A stretch of DNA of 64,000 nt from Cryomorpha sp963741985 (GTDB lineage: Bacteria > Bacteroidota > Bacteroidia > Flavobacteriales_D > Cryomorphaceae), in the NCBI GenBank assembly GCA_963741985.1, contig CAVUKD010000002.1, positions 1,860,001 to 1,924,000 on the forward strand. The letters are read 5' to 3'. Below, piece by piece: positions 34,462 to 42,133 of the stretch. Both the position numbers and the translations under genes were made by a program. Positions within the stretch are counted from its first letter, which is position 1. Each line of letters opens with the position of its first letter. The notes beneath the pieces are model-generated. The model was not told the origin of the DNA, did not search any database, and worked only from the letters and a program-made list of their open reading frames with translations.

Positions 34462-35181
34462 ATGTCAAAGCCTGAAACTGAAAAGAAATCCCGCATCCTT
34501 CTCGTTGAAGACGAAGAAAGTTTGGTGGAAGTGATCCGAATGAATTTAAAATTGGAGGGCTACGATGTTACTGTTGCCCGCGATGGAAAAGAGGCCATTG
34601 ATCAGGCGCGTCAGGCCCGATTCGATCTGTGCATTTTGGATATTATGCTTCCCAAAATTGATGGTTTCGGCGTGTGCAAGACCCTGCGATTCGACAATAA
34701 TCAAGTGCCTATTTTATTTCTAAGTGCCAAGTCAACCGGTGCTGACCGCGTGGAGGGGCTTAAAATAGGTGGCGATGATTATCTTACCAAACCCTTTAAC
34801 CTTGAGGAACTTTTACTGCGGGTTTCCAATTTGATACGGCTTCATTCCAAAACCCGACCGGAGCCAAAAGAATTAGATTCGTACTCCTTCGGCGAAAACC
34901 GGATTGACTTCCATACTTTTGAAATCAATACCCGAACAGGAGAATCTGTTACCCTTTCAAAAAGAGAAATTCAGTTGTTGAAATTTCTGATAGATCGGGA
35001 AGGGGAAGTCGTTTCGCGTGAAGAGATTCTCGAAACCGTTTGGGGCTACGATGTGTATCCATCTACCCGTACTATAGATAATTACATACTTGCTTTTCGC
35101 AAATACTTTGAGGAAAACTCAAAAGAGCCGCATTACTTTTTGTCGATAAGAGGGGTGGGGTATAAGTTTTTGAATCGTTAG
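34462..35181 (+). CDS. Response regulator, OmpR/PhoB family
   Basis: A 239-residue two-domain transcription factor. The receiver domain (about 10-125) has the acidic pair E16/D17, phospho-acceptor Asp60 (LCILDIMLPKIDG), Ser88 and Lys110 (TKPF). The winged-helix DNA-binding domain (about 140-237) has LSKREIQLLKFLIDREGEVVSREEI and TIDNYILAFRKYFE. No histidine kinase is adjacent, so it is an orphan in this window. It is transcribed divergently from the menaquinone operon. Its targets are unknown. Confidence 0.93.
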   Translation: MSKPETEKKSRILLVEDEESLVEVIRMNLKLEGYDVTVARDGKEAIDQARQARFDLCILDIMLPKIDGFGVCKTLRFDNNQVPILFLSAKSTGADRVEGLKIGGDDYLTKPFNLEELLLRVSNLIRLHSKTRPEPKELDSYSFGENRIDFHTFEINTRTGESVTLSKREIQLLKFLIDREGEVVSREEILETVWGYDVYPSTRTIDNYILAFRKYFEENSKEPHYFLSIRGVGYKFLNR

Positions 35182-35250
35182 GCATTCGAACCCGTTAAGT
35201 ATAAATATTTATGGGTAATCTCATATTCATAAATAATCCACGGGGTGCTG

Positions 35251-37626
35251 CTAATGGCGCCTACCCGAGTAGGTCATAGCCTCCCCTTTTCCAAAGCCGT
35301 AGCTAAATCCGAGGGTAATAAAGGTGCCGCGTTTTGAGCGGCTAAACAAGTAATAATTAGGTTGGTCAACAATGTTTTCGCGGATTCGTGAAGCGAAAAT
35401 ATCTCTGACAGACAGGTTGATAACTCCCTTTCCATTCCAGAGTTTTTTGCGAACTCCCGCATCCATAAAGGCGGAAGCACTGACATTTCCCTGAAAGGTT
35501 TTGAACTTCGATTGGTAATTTCCGGTGAGTTCCAAATCCACGCCATTTGATAATTGGAATTTCGTATTAAGCTTGGCATTATATTTATTTCCATTGAAGT
35601 CGAAATTCTGACTCTCGTAATCTCCCTTTCGGGAAAAAAAGCCCAAATTGAAGTCGCCATTAAGGGTGAACCATTTGGCAGGCGAATATTTAGCATTGAG
35701 CTCAAAACCGGTAGTGTTATTCGTCCCGATATTTAGCGGCATGGTGACACTTCTATTCTTTTCGGCAAACGAAACACGCTCGATAACATCTGTGGTATAC
35801 AGGTTATAGATACTCGAATTCAGACTCAATTTTTCAACAGTAAAAATTCCTGTGAGCTCATAAGAATCAGCGTACTCCGGCTGCAGCTCCGGGTTTCCGC
35901 GTCGGATGTTATAATTGTCGGTTATATTGAAAAACGGGTTCAAATCCCATAACCGGGGTCGATAAATACGACGTGAATATCCTGCTTGAAAGGATGCGCG
36001 GTTCGATACCTTATACGATGTATGGATAGAAGGAAAGAAATTTGTGTAGTCCTGATTGTTCGCCTGGCCGGTGGTGGTGAGAAATGTTGATAGGTCGGTA
36101 TGCTCGAGACGCAATCCCACTTTCAACCCCCACTTTTCACCTTCGTATGAGCCGGTGCTATAAAGCCCAAGAACCCCCTGGTTATATTTAAAATTATTGG
36201 TTAGACTGGTGTCTGGAACATATTCAGGGCCGATTAAATTCGAAACCTGATAGTCATTTCCCACATCGTTGATATCGTATTGACCACCAGCTTCAATCGT
36301 AAATTTATCATTCAGCGGCTGCGTGTAGTCTAATTTTAGGGTGTAATTCGACTGGTCAAATTTAGTTCTGGTACGCTGATAAGTATTTTCGTCAGAGCCA
36401 AGGATTGTCGTGTTCACAAAGTCAGAGTTTAAATCTTTACCAAAAAAGCTTCCGAGTGTGTTGAGTTGTAATTTGTGTTCTTTATCGTCTTTAAATTGAA
36501 GGGTATACTGCAAATCGTATTGCCATTTTGGGTTGGTTGCTTGGGTCGTTTCCTCACGTTTCCATAAGGATATGGCTACTCCGCCTTCATCAAGCTGGGT
36601 GTAATTTGTTTCGGAAGGCTGGTCTTCAAGTTCGTACGCAAAATTTCCCGACAGGGTAACGACATTGTAGTCATTGATGTGGTAATCCGTACCTAATGTG
36701 ATATTGTAGAAATTTTCATTTCGATAGGAGGTTCCTTCGCTCCACACAGATGAACCATTTATTTTATCATAGTTTTTAGATTCATTATGGCGCGGTAATG
36801 AACGATATCCCACTCCCATCTGGGTGAAGAAGTTGAAGCTTTCTGTTCGCTTGTTAAGGCTTATACCAATGCTGTGGTTGGCAGGAATTCCTGTATTTAC
36901 GGAGACCGAACCATTCAGGCCTTTCTTCTCTTCTTTTTTGAGTACAATATTGAGTATTCCGGAGCTGCCTTCAGCCGAATATTTGGCAGAAGGATTCGTT
37001 ATAACTTCTATACGCTCAATCATATCGGCGGTGATTGTGCCAAGTGCATTTCCCGGATCGTCAGCCAGTACAGATGGTTTTCCGTTGATGAGTATCTGTA
37101 CCCCGGTGTTTCCGCGTAAGCTTATTTCACCTTCTATAGTTACATTTACTGAAGGCACATTATTGAGTACCTCCAGTGCACTCATTCCGGTACTGCTTAT
37201 GTCTTTTCCGACATTAAAAATGCGCTTATCGAGTTTAAACTCCGTGCGTGATTTCTCGGCTGTTACTTCCACCTCATTGAGCGATTGCGCAGATTGAGTT
37301 AATAATATTTTACCCAAGTTGGCTTTGTGGTTTACAAAGTGTATGTCTGTTATAGTCTTCTTGTTATACCCTAAAAAGCTTATTTCGATATACACATTTT
37401 CGGAGGCTACGCTTACGCTAAAATCACCATCCATTCTGGTAGTCACACCGGTTAATATTTTATCTGAGCCATTTTTAATAACAGCTACGGTGGCATAAGG
37501 CACCGGTTGCTTGCCTGCCTCTTCCTCTACGATTCCCGAAATAGTCCATTCCGTATTTTGGCCAATTGCAGAAAATGTCCAAAGGGAAAAAAAAATATAA
37601 AATAGGATGAAAACAGTCTTATTCAT
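35251..37626 (-). CDS. Outer membrane beta-barrel family protein (TonB-receptor-like)
   Basis: A 791-residue outer membrane protein. It has a signal peptide (about 1-22, ending SAIGQ), a carboxypeptidase-regulatory-like domain (about 28-112), a plug domain (about 125-230, SALEVLNNVPSVNVTIEGEI, RGNTGVQILINGKPS, EVITNPSAKYSAEGSSGILNI) and a C-terminal barrel of the OMP_b-brl_3 kind. The substrate is unknown; family members take up chelated metals, peptides or glycans, or have no known cargo. An unusually clear ribosome-binding site, AAGGAGC, lies 11 bases before the ATG. The gene is monocistronic and converges with the response regulator. Confidence 0.9.
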   Translation of the reverse strand: MNKTVFILFYIFFSLWTFSAIGQNTEWTISGIVEEEAGKQPVPYATVAVIKNGSDKILTGVTTRMDGDFSVSVASENVYIEISFLGYNKKTITDIHFVNHKANLGKILLTQSAQSLNEVEVTAEKSRTEFKLDKRIFNVGKDISSTGMSALEVLNNVPSVNVTIEGEISLRGNTGVQILINGKPSVLADDPGNALGTITADMIERIEVITNPSAKYSAEGSSGILNIVLKKEEKKGLNGSVSVNTGIPANHSIGISLNKRTESFNFFTQMGVGYRSLPRHNESKNYDKINGSSVWSEGTSYRNENFYNITLGTDYHINDYNVVTLSGNFAYELEDQPSETNYTQLDEGGVAISLWKREETTQATNPKWQYDLQYTLQFKDDKEHKLQLNTLGSFFGKDLNSDFVNTTILGSDENTYQRTRTKFDQSNYTLKLDYTQPLNDKFTIEAGGQYDINDVGNDYQVSNLIGPEYVPDTSLTNNFKYNQGVLGLYSTGSYEGEKWGLKVGLRLEHTDLSTFLTTTGQANNQDYTNFFPSIHTSYKVSNRASFQAGYSRRIYRPRLWDLNPFFNITDNYNIRRGNPELQPEYADSYELTGIFTVEKLSLNSSIYNLYTTDVIERVSFAEKNRSVTMPLNIGTNNTTGFELNAKYSPAKWFTLNGDFNLGFFSRKGDYESQNFDFNGNKYNAKLNTKFQLSNGVDLELTGNYQSKFKTFQGNVSASAFMDAGVRKKLWNGKGVINLSVRDIFASRIRENIVDQPNYYLFSRSKRGTFITLGFSYGFGKGEAMTYSGRRH

Positions 37627-38036
37627 GATTTAATGCTCCTTTTATACGTGATACAAAGAAACGAGCGATGCATCTCTGACTGAAATAAAAATGTATAAAT
37701 TTGTATAATTCATATATGAACAACAAACCAGTCAGGTAGTTCACGATCAATTTTATATATGGAATAGTTAAGCTAATTATTATTTCTATTTCTGCGGTTT
37801 TCGGTACTAAAAATGCTGTCCATCAGATTAAGTCGGCTCCCCTTGAATACTCACTTTTTATGTCATAAAAATCAAAACTGAAAGCGAGCTTAAGAAAGAA
37901 TTTTCCGGACGAAATTAATTTGATTAGAAGCGCGTATTTTCTGATGTACGCATGGTTTATAAAAGATAGGATTCTCAAAATTCAAATCCAGCGGGCCAGT
38001 GTGGAAACTTTTTTTACATTTTTTTCACGATGCATA
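37627..38036. other. Gene-free stretch before the tandem RNA-like elements
   Basis: About 410 bases upstream of the beta-barrel gene. It is AT-rich with short AT palindromes near 37690-37720, and no open frame of note. It should hold the promoter of the beta-barrel gene, but I see no perfect TAnnTTTG box; TTTCTTTG near 37655 on the minus strand is the closest. Confidence 0.4.
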
Positions 38037-38121
38037 GCAACCCTATACTTTCTCTACGTCTTTTAAGTGGTTTCAAATTTTCCTTGCAGGAATATAAGGC
38101 GCTCTACGGAGCGCTTTTTTT
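38037..38121 (+). ncRNA. Candidate structured RNA, copy 1 of a tandem pair
   Basis: Begins GCAACC, contains CGTCTTTTAAGTGGTTTCAA and TTTTCCTTGCAGG, and ends in a hairpin GCGCTC-TACG-GAGCGC (38099-38114). The loop is a UACG tetraloop, followed by seven T. The same blocks recur exactly 200 bases later. There is no open reading frame. It could be a small RNA or a leader or terminator element. The family was not recognised. Confidence 0.5.
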
Positions 38122-38236
38122 GTGGGATAAATTTGCATTCTCTCCCGATAAAATCGGTGAAATTTTTCTCAATTCATTTTTATTGAAATTATAATATATG
38201 AATATCAGGCAGTTACATATAAAATTAAAAAAATAG

Positions 38237-38344
38237 GCAACCTTTGAAACAACCAGCGTCTTTAGAGTGCAGTTGAAAAACTGTAAATGGTTTCAAAATT
38301 TTCCTTGCAGGTTTAAAGCGCTCTTCGGAGCGCTTTAATTTTTT
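38237..38344 (+). ncRNA. Candidate structured RNA, copy 2 of a tandem pair
   Basis: Shares GCAACC, GCGTCTTTAGAGTG, TGGTTTCAAAATTTTCC and TTGCAGG with copy 1. It ends in AAAGCGCTC-TTCG-GAGCGCTTT (38315-38336), a perfect nine-pair stem with a UUCG tetraloop, then a T-rich tail. It has an extra small hairpin not in copy 1, CAGTT-GAAA-AACTG (38270-38283), with a GNRA-type loop. Because the hairpin is symmetrical, it could also end the addB-like transcript from the other strand. Confidence 0.5.
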
Positions 38345-38353
38345 AGATAGTTT

Positions 38354-41074
38354 TCATTCAAAAGCCGCATACTCGAATTCTGGATTTTTTGCAAAGTTTT
38401 CATTCATATCCAACATTGCCAAAACAACTTCACGAATAAAGTTTTCGAATTCCGCATTTTCTGCCGGATCGTATTGAATCGAAAGGTTCCGATTGCCCGG
38501 TGCCGGCATAGTAATGATCCGAGCAGTTATTTCCGCCTCGTCGTAAGCTTCGCTCGCCAGCCAATTGTATGTCAGTAGCTGAACGGTTTTCGGAAGCTTT
38601 CTCAATTTTTCAACCGAAAGATCTTTTGTATTAATGTCTTTCGATTCGACTTTTCCGCTTTTATAATCAATGATTTCAAGCACTCCATTTCGGCGCTCGA
38701 TTCTGTCAATAAAGCCTTTGAGTTTTACTTGCACGGTTTTATTATCCAACATTACTGGCAAAATACGATTTAAACCTTTCTCGGATTCCAGAAAAATAAC
38801 GTCGTCACCCTTTTTTACACGTACTTTTTCTGACTCAAAATATTTGAGAAGCATCGATTTAGCCGTTTCAAAATGAATTTTGTTTACTCCTGAATCAAAG
38901 GAGGAAGTGGGAAAATATTTTTTAAAAATCCTGTAGAGTTCAGCCATCGAATCGGCTTTTATTTTGTCCAGAATCTCGATGCTGATCAATTGATTTTTAA
39001 ACGGTGCGTATAGATTCTCTAAAACTTCATGAACTACGGTTCCATAGCTCGCCGGATTTACTTCAATTACATCCGGTTCCGCAATCCGCAATACATATTT
39101 GTAATACCATTCGAGCGAATCGGTCAAAAAAGTATTGATAGACGAAACGGATAATCCATTTTCCAAATGCGCAATAATTTTTTTTCCTATTTCTGCTGTT
39201 TTCTTGACTGAATCTTCGCGCTCGTAATCCTGATTCGGAAGGGCAGTTAAATACCGATGTGTCAATTCTAAATTCGGATTTACAGTGTTGAGTTCAAATT
39301 CGATTTGCTGAATATATCTGCTCTTTTCTCCACCCGAAAAACTGCTTCGGTCACTATTGTATATAAGCTGTACATGATCCGCATGTTGAAGTAGTCGAAA
39401 GAAATTGTACGCATATACCGCTTCTTTCTCTCTGCGGCCGGGCATTTTGTGAAACTGTCGAATTTCGAAAGGCACGAAGCTATCCAGCGATGGACTTCCA
39501 GGGAGGGAATCCTCATTTACTCCGCATACAATAACCCGCGCAAAACTCAGAGGCCGCGTTTCGAGCAATCCCATAATCTGCAAATCTTCAATGGGATCGC
39601 CAATGGAATTTATACTTCCTCCCGCAATGGCTCCGAGCATCAGTTTTAAATGATTTTCAAGGCTGAGTTCCTCAAAAACATGGAGATCATAAAGCTGAAC
39701 AAGCGTGCGTCGCATTAGTGAAATGGCTTCCAAACTCTGAAGTCGTTCAATCGACCATCTGGTCAGCTCATTTAAATTTTCTTCGAGCAATGTTAGAATC
39801 ACTTCAAGAATTTTTGCCTTCTCTGCTTTTTCTGATAACCAAAACTGAAGAACCGCTGGGAGCCAAGAAATATCAACTTTTGCAAAGGCGATTTCCAGAA
39901 TATTTAAGGCAGTGTAACCGGGTGAAAGTTGAATCCAGTTTTTCTTGGGTTGGAATAGAAGATTTGTAAACGGATTGGCAAAGAATTGCTCCAACTTTGA
40001 GGTCGGGAATGCAATCGTCTCAGAATTTGAGATCTTCTGTGAAGCGAGGGAATAAATCAATTCCAGCCACTTCGAAAACGTAGAGTCAGCCAAACCAATT
40101 CCCATGGTAATATTTGGTTTCGAAATTGCGGCTGGTAGTTTATCCAGCAGTGGAATGAGCAGTTGTTCATCTGCGAGAACCACCACTGTTTTTTTGCGTT
40201 CAGTTTCGGTCATTTCAGAAAGAAGCCCGACTGCAATTTGCACTTGATCAATCCGTTGTCCTGCTTCGCAAATCTCGATGTGTAATTGTCTTTTGTCGAG
40301 AGATTCTGATGTGAGAACCGGAATTCCCAAGCCATTTTTTATATTTTGGCGAATAAAGTGCCCCGCATGATTCGCGGTATCATTTAAATAATACCCATCT
40401 GCATCGTAATAAATTTCACCGGCATCTTTGTCCTGAACCAATTTTAGAAGTTGAGCTTCTCCTTTGGAGAGGGCGTTGAATCCTGCGATTAAAATTCTAC
40501 CTTCAAATATGAAATTCGGTTTCGAAACATTTTCGAGTGCTTTTTTTACAATCAAACCTGAATATCCAAGACCGGATTTGAGCAGAAGCTCATTGAATTT
40601 TTGATGAATATCGGGTAGCGCCCGCCAAAAACTTCGGTAATTTTCCTGTTTTGCTGTGAGCGGAGATTCGAGAAAACTAAAATGTTCTATCTCGGAGTAA
40701 TCCGTAAGTTCTTTAAAAAATGGAAGCCGCGGAATGAGCTGGCTTTCTATTTCATTAAAATCTCTGATTAGGGTGTCACACCAGGAGAAAAACTCCGAAA
40801 AGGATTGTGCTTTACCTTTTAAAACTTCTGAATAGGCTTGATACGCAATAAATTTGAGTTCAAGATTATCGGCAGATTCTATCCCTGAAAGTCCTTGGGC
40901 CCATTGATTGAGCGTAGTAAATCGTGGCATCCAGCCTGCAAATTCAAGATTGGCTTTTAGCTTTGCTTTGATATAAGTCGCACCTCTCTGTGTGGGTAAT
41001 ACCACAATACACGAACCCGGATCGGTGGAGCCGTCGGTAATTTTCGTGGTAATAAATTCCGGAAAATCAGACAT
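38354..41074 (-). CDS. AddB-like PD-(D/E)XK nuclease / inactivated helicase
   Basis: A 906-residue protein. The N-terminal part resembles a UvrD-like fold without a good Walker A motif (IVVLPTQRGATYIKAKL in its place), as in AddB. The C-terminal part is a RecB-type nuclease: YGTVVHEVLENLY, then GFIDRIERRNGVLEIIDYKSG (the D-x(n)-EIIDYK catalytic motif), near residues 660-810. It should act with the AddA-like protein at 46846-50052 in processing double-strand breaks for RecA. The ATG at 41074 is preferred to the GTG one codon upstream. No four-Cys iron-sulfur motif was noticed. Confidence 0.85.
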   Translation of the reverse strand: MSDFPEFITTKITDGSTDPGSCIVVLPTQRGATYIKAKLKANLEFAGWMPRFTTLNQWAQGLSGIESADNLELKFIAYQAYSEVLKGKAQSFSEFFSWCDTLIRDFNEIESQLIPRLPFFKELTDYSEIEHFSFLESPLTAKQENYRSFWRALPDIHQKFNELLLKSGLGYSGLIVKKALENVSKPNFIFEGRILIAGFNALSKGEAQLLKLVQDKDAGEIYYDADGYYLNDTANHAGHFIRQNIKNGLGIPVLTSESLDKRQLHIEICEAGQRIDQVQIAVGLLSEMTETERKKTVVVLADEQLLIPLLDKLPAAISKPNITMGIGLADSTFSKWLELIYSLASQKISNSETIAFPTSKLEQFFANPFTNLLFQPKKNWIQLSPGYTALNILEIAFAKVDISWLPAVLQFWLSEKAEKAKILEVILTLLEENLNELTRWSIERLQSLEAISLMRRTLVQLYDLHVFEELSLENHLKLMLGAIAGGSINSIGDPIEDLQIMGLLETRPLSFARVIVCGVNEDSLPGSPSLDSFVPFEIRQFHKMPGRREKEAVYAYNFFRLLQHADHVQLIYNSDRSSFSGGEKSRYIQQIEFELNTVNPNLELTHRYLTALPNQDYEREDSVKKTAEIGKKIIAHLENGLSVSSINTFLTDSLEWYYKYVLRIAEPDVIEVNPASYGTVVHEVLENLYAPFKNQLISIEILDKIKADSMAELYRIFKKYFPTSSFDSGVNKIHFETAKSMLLKYFESEKVRVKKGDDVIFLESEKGLNRILPVMLDNKTVQVKLKGFIDRIERRNGVLEIIDYKSGKVESKDINTKDLSVEKLRKLPKTVQLLTYNWLASEAYDEAEITARIITMPAPGNRNLSIQYDPAENAEFENFIREVVLAMLDMNENFAKNPEFEYAAFE

Positions 41075-41137
41075 CACTTTTATGGCTGTGGTTTGGGCTA
41101 AGGTAGCCGTTTTTGAAGAATGATTTACATGAATTTT

Positions 41138-41731
41138 TTACTTCTGGGTTTCAGATTTAAAACCATTCTTAATGAAATCAATAAACTCTTTGAATGACTG
41201 TTTCGATGTGAAAACTTTTCCCATTTCACCTATCAGCGAATTTTCACTTTTTGAGGCATTTACTTCATGTTGGATATTCCGAGGCTTCTCAATTTGTTGG
41301 CCGGTTTTTTCGAAATGCTCTTTGGCAAGTTTATCGGCAAAATCGAAGAAAACTTGCGCTTGTTTCTGATGCCCCATTTTTTCGGTCAGCAAACCAAGAT
41401 TATTATGGGCAATGGCATCATCTGGATCGAGTTTAATCGCGATTTCATAATCGGAAATGGCTCCTTTCAAATCGCCCATGGCATCTCGAATATAGGCACG
41501 GCTCGCATAGCGATATGCATTTTCAGGTTCCAGTTGCTGCGCCCGATTCATATCTTCGAGAGATGGACCGAGTTCTTTATTATGAAAAAATGCCACAGCC
41601 CGTTCGCTAAAAAGATCTGCTTGTCTGGGGGCTTCTGAAATAGCGCGGGTATACCAGTATATCGCTTCGCTAAAATTTTGATCTGCGTATTTTTTTTCTG
41701 CTTTTGAAATGTAATTATCTAAGTTTGACAT
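41138..41731 (-). CDS. TPR repeat protein
   Basis: A 197-residue protein without a signal peptide, with about three tetratricopeptide repeats between residues 5 and 135 (YADQNFSEAIYWYTRAISEAP, LGPSLEDMNRAQQLEPENAYR, GDLKGAISDYEIAIKLDPDD, HNNLGLLTEKMG). A charged tail ends EFIDFIKNGFKSETQK. Such proteins are scaffolds; the partner is unknown. It lies just upstream of the addB-like gene in the same direction (63-base gap) and divergent from the small hypothetical gene, only 14 bases away. Confidence 0.85.
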   Translation of the reverse strand: MSNLDNYISKAEKKYADQNFSEAIYWYTRAISEAPRQADLFSERAVAFFHNKELGPSLEDMNRAQQLEPENAYRYASRAYIRDAMGDLKGAISDYEIAIKLDPDDAIAHNNLGLLTEKMGHQKQAQVFFDFADKLAKEHFEKTGQQIEKPRNIQHEVNASKSENSLIGEMGKVFTSKQSFKEFIDFIKNGFKSETQK

Positions 41732-41748
41732 CTTAAAATTTTATTTTG

Positions 41749-42000
41749 TTGTATCCCGTTTTCCGAAAATATAGTAACAATAAGTCGTACTTTAAAGTTT
41801 TGACCGCCAACGAATTTGAAGAAATTAATGTGCTCGGGTCCAATTTTTGGATTTATCGCTTTGAGGCAAAGATACTACCCGACCGCTACTTAATCCGAGA
41901 TATGATCGAAATGGAAGGCGGGCGATGGCAACCTATTTCAGAAAAAGAATACGAAAATTTTAAGAAGTTTTGCATCAAGGAATACAAGAAACAGAACTAA
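41749..42000 (+). CDS. Small conserved hypothetical protein
   Basis: About 83 residues, starting at a TTG (41749, or 41746) because no ATG is available upstream of the conserved-looking part. It contains YPVFRKYSNNKSYFKVLTAN, then EFEEINVLGSNFW, RFEAKILPDRYLIRDMIE and ISEKEYENFKKF. This pattern is familiar from small Bacteroidota proteins of unknown function found next to TPR or recombination genes; I cannot name a domain. It has no signal peptide and is probably cytosolic. Confidence 0.62.
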   Translation: MYPVFRKYSNNKSYFKVLTANEFEEINVLGSNFWIYRFEAKILPDRYLIRDMIEMEGGRWQPISEKEYENFKKFCIKEYKKQN

Positions 42001-42133
42001 TTGAAACGGAAAGGTTTTCAGGCAATTAGGTAGAACCCAATCAATTCTCTATTTTTACGATGAGATGGTTCCTTGCAAAATCGAGACAGCTATTGAAGCA
42101 TGGGCACGTCATATAGAATAGAATTGAATTAGA

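Noticed and set aside
35195..35240. Similarity of TTTATGGGTAATCTCATATTC to a stretch near 17522
   Set aside because: Only about 18 of 22 bases, AT-rich, no structure shared; too weak to call a repeat.
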